Shown: positions 45,357-54,733, counted from the first letter of the stretch. The stretch is DNA of 64,000 nucleotides from Achromobacter sp. RTa (GCF_000757485.1 NZ_JPYO01000042.1:395954-459953); one strand, 5' to 3'. Program-made: numbers and translations. Notes: generated by a model not told the origin, from the letters alone.

Positions 45357-45743
45357 CTAGGCGGGCCAGACGGCCACCGGCGTGTCCGGATGCACCTTCA
45401 TGATGCGGCACGGCACCTGGATGAAATTGGAGATCCAGGCCGCGGCCAGCTCCCCTTCGTCGATCACGTCGATGGCCTGTTCGCCGACCATCATGCTGTA
45501 GCGCACGCTGTCGTCGTCCTCGATGACGTCCAGGGGGATGTCCATGCGCAGCATGCCGGGCGCCTTCAGCACCAGATAGCCCAGCCGCAGTTCGACCGTC
45601 ACCTCGGCCAGCCGCGGGCAGAGCTCGCGGTTGAGCCACTGCCCCGAATCGTTGGCGACCAGCCATTGGCGGTGATAGCCGGCGGCCTCAGGCTGCGGCG
45701 TAAGGCCGCATTCGGCGATGGGTTGGAATTGTCCGGCGCTCAT
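45357..45743 (-). CDS. Stand-alone MOSC N-terminal beta-barrel domain protein
   Basis: A 128-residue protein resembling only the N-terminal barrel of YcbX/MOSC proteins: YHRQWLVANDSGQWLNRELCPRLAEV, YLVLKAPGMLRMDIPLD and FIQVPCRIMKVH. The C-terminal MOSC domain, which handles the sulfur/molybdenum cofactor with a conserved Cys, is absent; the stop is followed by the end of the convergent carrier gene. It is either a truncated or a specialised small form. The ATG overlaps the AsmA stop by four bases. Confidence 0.65.
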   Translation of the reverse strand: MSAGQFQPIAECGLTPQPEAAGYHRQWLVANDSGQWLNRELCPRLAEVTVELRLGYLVLKAPGMLRMDIPLDVIEDDDSVRYSMMVGEQAIDVIDEGELAAAWISNFIQVPCRIMKVHPDTPVAVWPA

Positions 45744-48232
45744 TTGCCCAGCAGCCCCTTCAGCGCTTTGTCGACGGCCCCGCCATTCTTGCCCTTGCCG
45801 GTGACGGCTTCGCGCAGCTTGTTCTCCAGGCTGCGTTTCAGGATGTCGCCGACGGCGTTCTTCCAGAGCAGGGTGTAGGTCGGCTTCTGGAACGGCCCCT
45901 TCACGTGCACGGGGATGGTCACGTCCTTCAGATCGATCAGTTCCTTGCCTTCGGGATCGGCGGCCGGATTCACGACGCGCGCGCGCGCCACCAGATCCAG
46001 CTCGCTCTTCACGAAATCGATCGTGGCCGGCTCGCCCTGCGTCACGCGCAACAGCGGCGACACGACGTTCAGGCGCTTCACGGTGGCGACGCCCTTGGCG
46101 AACGCCAGGTCCGCGTCCATTTCGGAGAAAGCCGTCTGCTTGCTGGTGTCGGCGGGAACGGTCTCGTCCTGCGACTCCGGCTTGAACGCGGCCTTCAGTT
46201 CGCGCAGCGTCTGCGTGAGGTTGATGCCCTTGACCGCGCCATCGCGCAGGCGCAGTTGCATCGTGCCGCCCAGGCCGCTCTTCATGGCATAGGCGTTGGC
46301 GCCCGCCGTCTTCAGGTCCAACGCCAGACTGCCCGTGCCGCTCAGCACGTTCTGGTTCGCCAGGTCCATCAGGAACGGCTCGATCGCGATGCCCGCCAGC
46401 GACATCTTGGTGGCCAGCTGGTTGCCCTGCGCGGCATCGACCGTCAGGGCACCCGCCAGCTTGCCGCCGTAGAGGCCCGCCGTCAGGCTGGTGACTTCCA
46501 GCTTGCCCTTGTCCAGCTTCACCGACGCGCCGACGTCGTCAGCCTTCAGTCCGCGCACCACCAGCTTGCCAACCTTCAGCGTGCCGTTGACGCTCGGGCC
46601 GATCAGCGCCGAGAGATTGATCGAATCGTCCGGGGGAGCCGGCGCGGGTTGCGCGGGCTTGTTTTCGTCCTTCTTGCCCTCGGCGGGCGGCTTGGCCGCG
46701 GGGGCCGCCGCGGGCGGCACCAGCTTGTCCAGGTCCAGCGTATCCACGACCAGCGCGAAATTCACGCGGGGCGCGTCGCTCAGCCGGGTGATGTCGGCGC
46801 TCAGGTCGAACTTGCCGCCTTCGAGCACCGCATTGATCTTGCTGGTGGCCTGGTCCTTCAGCAGGTCGGCCGTCACGCTGCCGATCACGGGAATCTGCAG
46901 GCTGCCCTTGGGCAGCCCCGGATCGGTGATGTTCACGTCGCCGCGCAGGCCCGACAGGCCGCCGCTGCGCTGCAGGAGATTCAGCGACAGCGGCGAGGCG
47001 AAGTTCAGCTTCACCACCCGTTCGCCGTTCTTGGAAGTGCTGTCGAGCTTGGCTTCCTTGATGTCGAGCTCGCCGGCGTTGCCGCTGATGCCGTTCAGGC
47101 CGAAGCTGGCGTCCAGGCCGCTGATGCGCACGCGGCCGGTCAGGGCCTCGCCGGTGGCCGAGGCGGGAGAGATGTTGAGCGCGGGCGCGTCCACGGCGAA
47201 TTCGAACGGCCCGTCGGCCACGCCGCCCTTGGCGCGGATGGCCAGCTTCTCGATCTGCAGCTGGCTCTTGTGCGGGTCGATCGACAGCTTGGGCATCGCC
47301 ACGCTGGCATCCACATTGGTGGCGCGCGCGGCGGGGTCGGTGATGTCGCCCTGGAACACGACTTCCAGGCCGGCCACGTCCAGCGCCGATTTCTGGCCGT
47401 CGAACGCCAGGTTGCCGCGCATGGCCAGGCTCTTGGCCTCGGCGCCCGGCAGCTTGCCGTCCATGCGCAGGTCGAGCTTTTGCGCGGCATAGCGCTTGAC
47501 GGACGGATCCAGCGTCAGCAGGGCCTGGCCGGTCAGGTTGGCGTCCACGCGCGGGTTGCCGCCCTCGACGCGCGCGGTCAGGCGCACGTCGAAGGGCTGG
47601 TTGAACGTGACCCGGCCGGTGTTGGCGTTGATCTTGGTGACGGCCACCGCCATGCCGCTCATCGCGTCCTGCAATTGCACCTCGCCGTCCTTCAGGTCCA
47701 GGCCGGCGATGTCGATCTGCATGTTGTTGCGGGGCTGCGGCAGGCTGCCGTTGGTAATGGCCTGCGCCGCGGTCTGCGCCGCGCCCACCAGCGCTTCCGC
47801 CGGATTGGACGGCACGGCCGTGACCGGCGAGGTGCCGCCCACGAGATTGCTGAAATTGAACTGGCCCTGCTTGTCGCGGATCACGCGGGCCTTGAAGCCG
47901 CTGATGGCCACGTGGTCCACCACGAAGCTGTTGGACAGCAAGGGCCACACGGCGACCGCAAGCCGCGTGCTATCGATGGAAGCGAAGGTCTCGGAGCTAT
48001 TCGGCTCGGACAGCGACACGCCTTGCACCGACAGCCCGATGCGCGGGAACAGCGACAGCTCGATCTCGCCGTCGATCGTCAGCGTGCGGTGGTAGCGTTG
48101 CTGGACAAGCTCTTCCAGCTTGTACTTGTACGCGTTGGGGTCGAATGTCAGCAAGAAGATGGCCAGGCCAACGACGGCCACGACAACCAACACCACCAGG
48201 CCTATCAAAATGCGCTTGAACCACGTTTTCAT
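45740..48232 (-). CDS. AsmA-family outer-membrane biogenesis protein
   Basis: An 830-residue protein with one N-terminal membrane helix (RILIGLVVLVVVAVVGLAIF), then the AsmA start DPNAYKYKLEELVQQRYHRTLTI and a long beta-rich periplasmic part. A Pro/Ala/Lys linker lies near residue 520. The C-terminal AsmA domain includes GTGSLALDLKTAG and GAVKGINLTQTLRELK. AsmA/TamB-like proteins bridge lipids between membranes. The ending KGPFQKPTYTLLWKNAVGDILK is typical. Complete. Confidence 0.92.
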   Translation of the reverse strand: MKTWFKRILIGLVVLVVVAVVGLAIFLLTFDPNAYKYKLEELVQQRYHRTLTIDGEIELSLFPRIGLSVQGVSLSEPNSSETFASIDSTRLAVAVWPLLSNSFVVDHVAISGFKARVIRDKQGQFNFSNLVGGTSPVTAVPSNPAEALVGAAQTAAQAITNGSLPQPRNNMQIDIAGLDLKDGEVQLQDAMSGMAVAVTKINANTGRVTFNQPFDVRLTARVEGGNPRVDANLTGQALLTLDPSVKRYAAQKLDLRMDGKLPGAEAKSLAMRGNLAFDGQKSALDVAGLEVVFQGDITDPAARATNVDASVAMPKLSIDPHKSQLQIEKLAIRAKGGVADGPFEFAVDAPALNISPASATGEALTGRVRISGLDASFGLNGISGNAGELDIKEAKLDSTSKNGERVVKLNFASPLSLNLLQRSGGLSGLRGDVNITDPGLPKGSLQIPVIGSVTADLLKDQATSKINAVLEGGKFDLSADITRLSDAPRVNFALVVDTLDLDKLVPPAAAPAAKPPAEGKKDENKPAQPAPAPPDDSINLSALIGPSVNGTLKVGKLVVRGLKADDVGASVKLDKGKLEVTSLTAGLYGGKLAGALTVDAAQGNQLATKMSLAGIAIEPFLMDLANQNVLSGTGSLALDLKTAGANAYAMKSGLGGTMQLRLRDGAVKGINLTQTLRELKAAFKPESQDETVPADTSKQTAFSEMDADLAFAKGVATVKRLNVVSPLLRVTQGEPATIDFVKSELDLVARARVVNPAADPEGKELIDLKDVTIPVHVKGPFQKPTYTLLWKNAVGDILKRSLENKLREAVTGKGKNGGAVDKALKGLLGK

Positions 48233-48524
48233 TGCTGCCCCGTCGGTACCTCGACTGGAAATCCTCGAATGCCGCCCTCCGCGCCGCGACGCGGGGATGG
48301 TGCTTTACCGGTGGAAAAGACCGCCCGGCGTGTAGCGCCGCAGGCCTTTTGAGAGGTGAAGACGCTGGCCGGACCAGCGTACAGATACCGCTATCGTAAC
48401 AAATCGGGCCGGTTTCGCGAGGCCGCCTGGCAATTCGCCCCAGCCCAACTGCCGAACCGCGGGCGGAAAGCCTCCGGAACGGACGTGGAAAGCTGACGGT
48501 TTTCTGTCTGGCGGATTGTAGGGC
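48233..48524. other. Noncoding region between asmA and the exporter gene
   Basis: About 290 bases holding the upstream region of the AsmA gene (minus strand). I see no open frame with coding character, no repeat and no convincing terminator. Confidence 0.5.
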
Positions 48525-48561
48525 TAGAATAATTGATACATCAATCATTGATCCATCCAAT
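48525..48561 (+). promoter_or_regulatory. -10 box and paired ATTGAT-N2-ATCAAT operator of the exporter-marR operon
   Basis: TAGAAT at 48525-48530 is a good -10. It is followed by the perfect palindrome ATTGAT-AC-ATCAAT (48532-48545) and, 15 bases on, a near copy ATTGATCC-ATCCAAT (48547-48561), directly before the ATG at 48563. A regulator bound here would block the start of transcription. The MarR gene at the end of the operon is the obvious candidate. Confidence 0.65.
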
Positions 48562-48562
48562 A

Positions 48563-50161
48563 ATGTCCGCCCCCGCTTCCGGCGCCCCCCATTCCCCCGG
48601 CCAGGTGCTTCCCTTCCGCCAAACCCTGCTTGCCATGCTCGGCATGTGCTTCGTCATGATGATGGTCGCCATCGACCAGACCGTGGTGGGCACCGCGCTG
48701 CCGACCATTGTGGCGGAACTGAAGGGCTTCGAACTGTATGCATGGGTAGCGACGTCTTACTTGCTGACCTCCGTCATCACCGTTCCCATCTTCGGGCGGC
48801 TGGGCGACTACTACGGGCGCAAACCGTTCGTGGTGACGGCCATCGTGCTGTTCACGCTTGCCTCGGCGCTGTGCGGCGCGGCCGACAGCATGCTCACCCT
48901 GGTGCTGGCCCGGGCGCTGCAGGGTATCGGCGGCGGCATGCTGGTGGGCACGGCGTTCGCCACCATTCCCGACCTCTTTCCCGACCCGCACGTGCGGCTG
49001 CGCTGGCAGGTGATGCTCAGCTCCGCCTTCGGCATCGCCAACGCCGTGGGCCCGACCCTGGGCGGCGCGCTGACCGAGCACTATGGCTGGCGCTCGGTCT
49101 TCTACGTGAACCTGCCCATCGGCGCCCTGGGCCTCTGGTTCGTCGCGCGCTACCTGCCGCACCTGCGCAACCACACGTCCGGCCCCGTGCGGCTGGACTG
49201 GCAGGGCGCGTTGCTCATCGCGCTGGGCCTGGGCTCGCTGCAGCTGCTGGTCGAACTGCTGCCCAAGGAAGGGCTGAGCACGCCCATCCTGCTGCTGGGC
49301 GCGGGCAGCGCCACGGCCTTCGCCCTGCTGTACTGGTGGGAAAAGCGTTGCCCGCACCCGCTGCTGCCGCTGGACATGTTCCGCAATCGCGGCCTGGCCA
49401 TGCTGTTCACGCTGGCGCTGCTGGTCGGCGTAACCATGTATTCGCTGCTGTTCTACGCCCCGCTGCTGCTGCAGGGGGGCTTCGGCCTGTCGCCCCAGGA
49501 CGCGGGCATGCTGATCACGCCGATGGTCGTCTTCATCACGGTGGGCAGCATCGTGAACGGCCGCATCATCACCCGCATCCGCCACCCCAACCGCATGCTG
49601 TACGCAGGCTTCATCCTGATGGCCCTGTCGTGCCTGGGCATCGTTACCACCCACAACTACACCTCACACGCCGTCATCGCCGTTTACATGCTGATGGCCG
49701 GCCTGGGCATGGGCTTCATCATGCCCAACCTGACCGTCTTCGCCCAGCAGACCGCGGGCCGCAGCCACCTGGGCATCGCCACCGCGCTGCTGCAATCGCT
49801 GCGCATGATCGGCGGCATGGTGGGCACGGCCATCGTCGGCACCATGGTCAGCCACAGCTATTTCAGCGGCGTCGAATCCACGCTGCGCGGCGCCTCGGCC
49901 CGCTGGCTGCCTGAGCTGAACGATCCGCAGATGCTGGTCAATCCCGAGGCGCAGACTCAGTTCCTGGCACAATTGGCGCACCAGGGTCAGGATGGGACAT
50001 CATTGATCGAGATCGCGCGCGTCGCGCTCGTCAGCGCCATCCACGAAGGGCAGCTCATCGCCCTGGCCGTCGCCGTCTTCGCGCTCTGGTGCGTGCGGCG
50101 CGTGCCCCCGGTTCAATTGGTCCGCCCCTCCAAGCCGGAGCCGGCCAGCGTCGGAGAATAG
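48563..50161 (+). CDS. DHA2-family MFS drug exporter
   Basis: A 532-residue membrane protein with about 14 hydrophobic spans. Motif A variant GRLGDYYGRKPF follows the second span, and the first span carries MVAIDQTVVGTALPTI, the DHA2 motif D1-like signature. EmrB/QacA relatives expel toxic compounds with proton exchange. No membrane fusion partner is adjacent. The start at 48563 is used because the frame upstream reads through the operator. The MarR gene follows by four bases. Confidence 0.91.
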   Translation: MSAPASGAPHSPGQVLPFRQTLLAMLGMCFVMMMVAIDQTVVGTALPTIVAELKGFELYAWVATSYLLTSVITVPIFGRLGDYYGRKPFVVTAIVLFTLASALCGAADSMLTLVLARALQGIGGGMLVGTAFATIPDLFPDPHVRLRWQVMLSSAFGIANAVGPTLGGALTEHYGWRSVFYVNLPIGALGLWFVARYLPHLRNHTSGPVRLDWQGALLIALGLGSLQLLVELLPKEGLSTPILLLGAGSATAFALLYWWEKRCPHPLLPLDMFRNRGLAMLFTLALLVGVTMYSLLFYAPLLLQGGFGLSPQDAGMLITPMVVFITVGSIVNGRIITRIRHPNRMLYAGFILMALSCLGIVTTHNYTSHAVIAVYMLMAGLGMGFIMPNLTVFAQQTAGRSHLGIATALLQSLRMIGGMVGTAIVGTMVSHSYFSGVESTLRGASARWLPELNDPQMLVNPEAQTQFLAQLAHQGQDGTSLIEIARVALVSAIHEGQLIALAVAVFALWCVRRVPPVQLVRPSKPEPASVGE

Positions 50162-50164
50162 CTT

Positions 50165-50614
50165 TTGCCCAAACAGCAACAAGGCCTGCAGGTCATCCAG
50201 CACATGGGGCTGACCTATCGTGTCATGCAGAGCGCATTCAGCAGCCGCGTCGGCCATGCCCTGCCGCGCTGGCGCATCCTCCTGGCCCTGCATGAATGCG
50301 GCCAGTGCTCGCAAAAGCACTTGGCGGAGCGCTGCCGGCTGGACCCGGCCTCGCTCACGCGCCAATTGCAGGCCATGCAGAAGCTGGGCTGGATTTCCCG
50401 CGCCGTGGATCCTCAGGACAACCGGCTGACCAACGCCCGCCTGACGCCTGCCGGCCAGGCGGTCGTGAACGACGCCCTGCCCAGGCGGGCCGCCTTCTTC
50501 GAGGAATCGCTCAAGGGCCTGACGGCGGCCGACATCGACACCCTCAACCGCGTGCTCAGCGTGCTGGAACAGAATTTCCTGCATGCCGCCGGCGACAAGC
50601 CGGCGCAGGCCTGA
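50165..50614 (+). CDS. MarR-family regulator of the adjacent exporter
   Basis: A 149-residue winged-helix protein: LALHECGQCSQKHLAERCRLDPASLTRQ, then the wing RAVDPQDNRLTNARLTPAG. Start is a TTG at 50165 with GGAG upstream; an ATG at 50204 is a shorter alternative. Its position behind an exporter and the paired palindromes ahead of that exporter suggest feedback control of the operon. Confidence 0.88.
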   Translation: MPKQQQGLQVIQHMGLTYRVMQSAFSSRVGHALPRWRILLALHECGQCSQKHLAERCRLDPASLTRQLQAMQKLGWISRAVDPQDNRLTNARLTPAGQAVVNDALPRRAAFFEESLKGLTAADIDTLNRVLSVLEQNFLHAAGDKPAQA

Positions 50615-50625
50615 CGCCGTCCGGC

Positions 50626-51396
50626 CTATTCGGGCGGGTTGCGGCGCTCGAACTGCGCAATGGCGCGCAAGAGGAAGGGCGCGAACTTCGCGGCGTATTC
50701 CTCCCCCGTCCAGGCGTTGGATGAACCCGACAGGTGCAGGGCCCCATAGGGCGCGCCCTGCGCATTCGTCACGGCCGCGGCCAGGCTGACCTCCCCCACG
50801 ATGAACTCGTCGACGATCAGGGCGTAGCCCTGGTCGCGGGCCTTTTTCACTTCGGCCTTGACCGCCTTCGCCGTGGTCAGGGTCCTGGGCGTATGGGCCG
50901 CCAGCTCGACGGCCGCAAGGCGGGACGACGCCTCGGACTCGTCGAGGCAGGACAGCACGGCCCGCCCGCCCGCCGTGCAGTAGAGCGGCACGCGGCGCCC
51001 GACCAGCGATGCGTGGTAGTGCTCGGTCTGGGTCTGGTGCCGCATGACGTGGACCAGCTCGTTGCCATCGAGCAAGGACAGGCTGATCTTCTCGCCCGTG
51101 GACTTCGACAGCTCCAGCATGATGGGATTGAGCGCCTCGACCAGCGCGTGCATCCGCAGGAAATGGAAAGTCAGGTTGAGCATGCCCGTGCCCAGCCGGT
51201 AGCGCCGCGTCTGCGCGTTCTGCTCGAGATAGCCCTCGGCGCACAAGGTATAGGCGTAACGCTGGGCGGCGCTCTTGTCCAGGCCGCTCATGGCCATGAT
51301 CTCCATCAGGCCGAGGTCGCCCGATGCGTTCTTGAAACAGTCCAGGACCCGGAAGGCCTTGCCCACGGACCCTACGTACAGCGCGTTGGTCGTCAT
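50626..51396 (-). CDS. IclR-family transcriptional regulator
   Basis: A 256-residue regulator: winged helix SVGKAFRVLDCFKNASGDLGLMEIMAMSGLDKSAAQRY, then the IclR effector domain (PLYCTAGGRAVLSCL, KARDQGYALIVDEF, AAAVTNAQGAPYGALHLSG). The start at 51396 is preferred over the longer frame. It is divergent from the M20 peptidase and Bug genes, with an AT-rich intergenic region that holds a palindrome. Confidence 0.9.
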   Translation of the reverse strand: MTTNALYVGSVGKAFRVLDCFKNASGDLGLMEIMAMSGLDKSAAQRYAYTLCAEGYLEQNAQTRRYRLGTGMLNLTFHFLRMHALVEALNPIMLELSKSTGEKISLSLLDGNELVHVMRHQTQTEHYHASLVGRRVPLYCTAGGRAVLSCLDESEASSRLAAVELAAHTPRTLTTAKAVKAEVKKARDQGYALIVDEFIVGEVSLAAAVTNAQGAPYGALHLSGSSNAWTGEEYAAKFAPFLLRAIAQFERRNPPE

Positions 51397-51437
51397 CGTT
51401 TTACCTAATGTACGGGTTGGCTCAGGTAGCACATAAT

Positions 51438-51450
51438 AATACTAAGTATT
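51438..51450. promoter_or_regulatory. Palindrome AATACT-A-AGTATT, candidate IclR operator
   Basis: A perfect 13-bp palindrome 27 bases ahead of the peptidase ATG and 42 bases from the IclR start, in an AT-rich gap of 80 bases. TACCTAA is also repeated on either side (51402-51408 and 51460-51466). Confidence 0.5.
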
Positions 51451-51476
51451 AAATAACAATACCTAAGGAACAAACA

Positions 51477-52646
51477 ATGAATCTCGAGGCCGGACTCACC
51501 GCTACGCAATGGCTGGAAAGCCAACAGCCGGAAATGCTTGCGCTACTGGAGGATATCGTCAATATCGATTCCGGCAGCTTCGACAAACCCGGGGTGGCGC
51601 GCGTGTTCCGGCGGCTGGAGTCGTTCTTTGCGTCGCATGGACTGGAGACGACCTCGCACTACGCGGGCGACGTCGAAGCCGCGATCTCTGTCACCGTGAA
51701 CCGCGGAAGCGACGTGGGCAAGCCCGTGCTGCTCATGGGGCATTGCGATACCGTCTTCCCGGCAGGCGAGGCCGCCCGCAGGCCCTTCCGCATCGATGGC
51801 GCCCGCGCCTATGGCCCGGGGGTGGCCGACATGAAGTCGGGCATCGTGATGAACGCCTTCCTGCTGGCCGCCTTCGCCCGCTTTGGCGAAGCGGCCCCGG
51901 AAATCACCGGCCTGTTCACCTGCGACGAGGAAATCGGATCGCCGCTCAGCAAGGACGCCATCGCGCATTTCGGCAAGCAGGCGGGCTTCGTGTTCAACGC
52001 CGAGCCGGGCCGTCCGTCGGGCAACGTCGTAACCGGGCGCAAGGGCGGCGTGTTCTTCAACATGGAAATCGAAGGCAAGGCCGCGCACTCGGGCGCGAAC
52101 TTCGCCGAAGGCATCAGCGCCATCTCCGAACTGGCTCACAAGGTGGTGGCGCTGGACGCCCTGACCGATCTCGACGCGGGCGTCACCGTGAACGTCGGCC
52201 TGGTCAACGGCGGCCTGTCGGTCAATACCTCCGCGCCCTCCGCCACTGCGGCGATCGACCTGCGCATCTTCGACCTGGAGCAGCGCGAATCCCTGGTCGG
52301 CAAGATCCGCTGCATCTGCGACAAGTCCTTCATCACCGGCACCTTGTCCAAACTGGACATCACCGGCGAATTCAAGCCCTTCGTGCCCACCGCGCAATCC
52401 CGCAAGCTGTTCGAGCTGTACCAGGCCGAGCTGGGCGCGATCGGCCACAAGGCGGAAGCCGAATTCAGCGGCGGCTGCGCGGACTCCGGCGTCACGTCCA
52501 GCCTGGGCGCCATCACGCTGTGCGGCACCGGCCCCGTGGGCGGCAAATTCCATACGCAGGATGAATATTGCGAGATCGGCACCATCGTTCCCCGCGGACA
52601 GGCCGTGCTCAACACGATACTGCGGCTTGCCCACACCCAGTGGTAA
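51477..52646 (+). CDS. M20-family metallopeptidase (carboxypeptidase G2-like)
   Basis: A 389-residue two-zinc peptidase. Metal and catalytic residues are visible as H89 in LLMGHCDTVFP, D118 in GPGVADMKSG and the E151-E152 pair in FTCDEEIGS; the dimerisation domain follows. No signal peptide, so it acts in the cytoplasm. Relatives remove glutamate from folate-like compounds or split acyl-amino acids. Coupled with a Bug receptor 52 bases downstream, it probably degrades an imported amide. Confidence 0.9.
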   Translation: MNLEAGLTATQWLESQQPEMLALLEDIVNIDSGSFDKPGVARVFRRLESFFASHGLETTSHYAGDVEAAISVTVNRGSDVGKPVLLMGHCDTVFPAGEAARRPFRIDGARAYGPGVADMKSGIVMNAFLLAAFARFGEAAPEITGLFTCDEEIGSPLSKDAIAHFGKQAGFVFNAEPGRPSGNVVTGRKGGVFFNMEIEGKAAHSGANFAEGISAISELAHKVVALDALTDLDAGVTVNVGLVNGGLSVNTSAPSATAAIDLRIFDLEQRESLVGKIRCICDKSFITGTLSKLDITGEFKPFVPTAQSRKLFELYQAELGAIGHKAEAEFSGGCADSGVTSSLGAITLCGTGPVGGKFHTQDEYCEIGTIVPRGQAVLNTILRLAHTQW

Positions 52647-52698
52647 GCGGCGCAAACGTCGCGGCCCTTCCGCCCGGCATTCTCATCAGGTGCTTTTC

Positions 52699-53712
52699 AT
52701 GACTACACACGCATTGCAGACACGCCGCGCCCTCCTCAAGGCCGGCACGGCGCTGGCGTTGGCCCCCGCCGCATGGATGAAAACCGCGTACGCGCAGGCG
52801 TATCCGTCCGGACCGGTCAGCATGATGGTCCCCTACCCCGCCGGCGGCCCCAGCGACGTCAGCGCCCGCATCCTGAGCGGCCCGATCGGCGACAGCCTGG
52901 GCGCCCGCGTCGTGGTCGAAAACCTGGGCGGGGCAACCGGCACGATCGCCGCGTCCAAGGTGCTGAACGGCAAGGCCGACGGCAGCGTGTTCTTCCAGGG
53001 CACGCAGAACGAACTGATTCTTCCGCCCCTGACCAACCGCGCCGTGCGTTACCAGCCGGACGCCTTCGAAAGCATCCAGCCCATCACCGTGACGCACCTG
53101 GTGCTGCTGGTGCGTTCCGGCCTGCCCGTCGGCAACGTGGACGAGTTCCTGAAGCTGGCCGGCGAACGCGACGCGTCGAATTCGCTGACCTACGGAACCG
53201 TGGGCGTCGGCTCGCTCTATCACCTGATCACCGAATACCTGGGCAAGACCGTGAAGGTGCCCTTCACGCACGTGCCCTACAGCGGCACGGCGCCGGTCAT
53301 CCAGGACCTGGCCGGCGGCCAGATCGATTTCAGCATCATGCCCTTCCAGGCGTCGATGCTGGAAATGATCCAGGGCGGCCGCTTCAAGGCGCTTGCGGTG
53401 CTGTCGCGGAACAAGCCGGCGGTGCTGGCCAAGGTCGCCAGCATCACCGAAACGCCGGCCCTGGCCAATTTCGAATACGCCAGCTACGCCGGCTACTTCG
53501 TCAAAAAGGGAACTCCGGCCGCGATCAAGCAGGCGCTGAACAAGGCGATCGGCGACGCGCTGGAAGATCGCGGCGTGGTCGCCAAGCTGGAAGCGGACGG
53601 CCGCAACGTCTCGCGCCGCATGACCCTGGACGAAGCGGCGGCGGCCTATGCGGCCGAAATCGCGAAGCACAAGGAAATGATCCGCGCCACCGGCTACGTT
53701 CAGGCGGGCTGA
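52699..53712 (+). CDS. Bug/TctC-family periplasmic solute receptor
   Basis: A 337-residue tripartite tricarboxylate-type receptor. The N-terminus carries a twin-arginine-like signal (TRRALLKAGTALALAPAAW). Bug signatures are MMVPYPAGGPSDVSAR, VENLGGATGTIAA and HVPYSGTAPVIQDLAGGQID. Orphan receptors of this group are numerous in Bordetella relatives and bind carboxylates through two waters. No membrane partner is adjacent. Its end overlaps the convergent LysR gene by 13 bases. Confidence 0.92.
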   Translation: MTTHALQTRRALLKAGTALALAPAAWMKTAYAQAYPSGPVSMMVPYPAGGPSDVSARILSGPIGDSLGARVVVENLGGATGTIAASKVLNGKADGSVFFQGTQNELILPPLTNRAVRYQPDAFESIQPITVTHLVLLVRSGLPVGNVDEFLKLAGERDASNSLTYGTVGVGSLYHLITEYLGKTVKVPFTHVPYSGTAPVIQDLAGGQIDFSIMPFQASMLEMIQGGRFKALAVLSRNKPAVLAKVASITETPALANFEYASYAGYFVKKGTPAAIKQALNKAIGDALEDRGVVAKLEADGRNVSRRMTLDEAAAAYAAEIAKHKEMIRATGYVQAG

Positions 53713-54590
53713 CGCGCCTCCTGGTTGAGCCATTCCACGAACGCCGCGACCTCCGGGCGCTGCCCGGTGTCCGGCAGCATGACCACGTAATAGGCGAACC
53801 GCGCGGGCCAGGGCCTGTCCAACGCCAGCGCCAGGCGCCCCGCGGCGATCTCCTCCCGCGCATATACCTCCGGCACCAGGGCCAATCCCTGGCCGGCCTC
53901 GGCCGCGCGTATCAGCAGGTAGTCGTCCTCGAACGCGGTGCCGCGCTCGGCGCGCGGATCCTCCGCCACGCCGTGCGCGGAGAGCCACAGCCCCCAGTCC
54001 GCGCGCCCGCCATCCTGCAGCAGCGGATAGTCCAGGCAATCGGCCGGCCCTCGTATGGGCGGACCGGACGCAAGCAACGCCGGACTGGCGACGGGCAGCA
54101 GCACCGGTGCCATCAGCGATTCCGACAACAGGCCGGGATAGCTGCCCAGCCCGTGGCGTATGGCGATATCGACCCGGTCGCGCCGCAGGTCCGCCAGGCT
54201 TGCCGCCGCCTCGACCCGGATTTCGATGTCCGGATGCAGGCGGGTGAAGCGCCCCAGCCTGGGCACCAGCCAAGACGCCGCAAACGAAGCAACGGTGCTG
54301 ATCGTGAGCGCCTTGCGCGCGCGGGCAGCTTCCAGGGTCCGCATCACGCCTTCGATCTGGTCGAAGGCCAGCAGCAGGCTTGGATGCACGCTGGCGCCGG
54401 CCTCGGTCAGCGTCATGCTGCGGCGGCCGCGCGCGAACAACGGCAGGCCTACCCGATCTTCCAGCAACCGGATCTGCTGGCTGACGGCGCCCGAGGTCAC
54501 CCCTAGCGCGGCGGCCGCGCGCTTGATGCTGCCATGGCGGCCGACCTCCGCGAACGCACGCAGGGCAAGCAGGGGAAAAACAGGATTCAT
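53700..54590 (-). CDS. LysR-family regulator (GcvA-like)
   Basis: A 296-residue LysR protein with the GcvA-type N-terminus (LLALRAFAEVGRHGSIKRAAAALGVTSGAVSQQI) and effector domain SFAASWLVPRLGRF. A palindrome GTTTAG-TCCAT-CTAAAC starts two bases from its own start codon, suggesting autoregulation. It is divergent from the GST-luciferase-GNAT set and probably controls it. Confidence 0.9.
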   Translation of the reverse strand: MNPVFPLLALRAFAEVGRHGSIKRAAAALGVTSGAVSQQIRLLEDRVGLPLFARGRRSMTLTEAGASVHPSLLLAFDQIEGVMRTLEAARARKALTISTVASFAASWLVPRLGRFTRLHPDIEIRVEAAASLADLRRDRVDIAIRHGLGSYPGLLSESLMAPVLLPVASPALLASGPPIRGPADCLDYPLLQDGGRADWGLWLSAHGVAEDPRAERGTAFEDDYLLIRAAEAGQGLALVPEVYAREEIAAGRLALALDRPWPARFAYYVVMLPDTGQRPEVAAFVEWLNQEARQPA

Positions 54591-54591
54591 G

Positions 54592-54608
54592 GTTTAGTCC
54601 ATCTAAAC
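54592..54608. promoter_or_regulatory. Inverted repeat GTTTAG-N5-CTAAAC, candidate LysR box
   Basis: Perfect 6-bp arms with a 5-base spacer immediately upstream of the LysR start. It matches the size and symmetry of LysR recognition sites (T-N11-A type). Confidence 0.5.
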
Positions 54609-54733
54609 ATAGCCAATAGATCAAATCGTTTCTTTTCCCGCTGCGTACCGTGCAGAATTTCCAGCAGGACATTCTCCAAGTTTAGCCGCGCTGCTACCAC
54701 CAAGCATGCCGGCACTGTTGAACGGAAGCTGCG

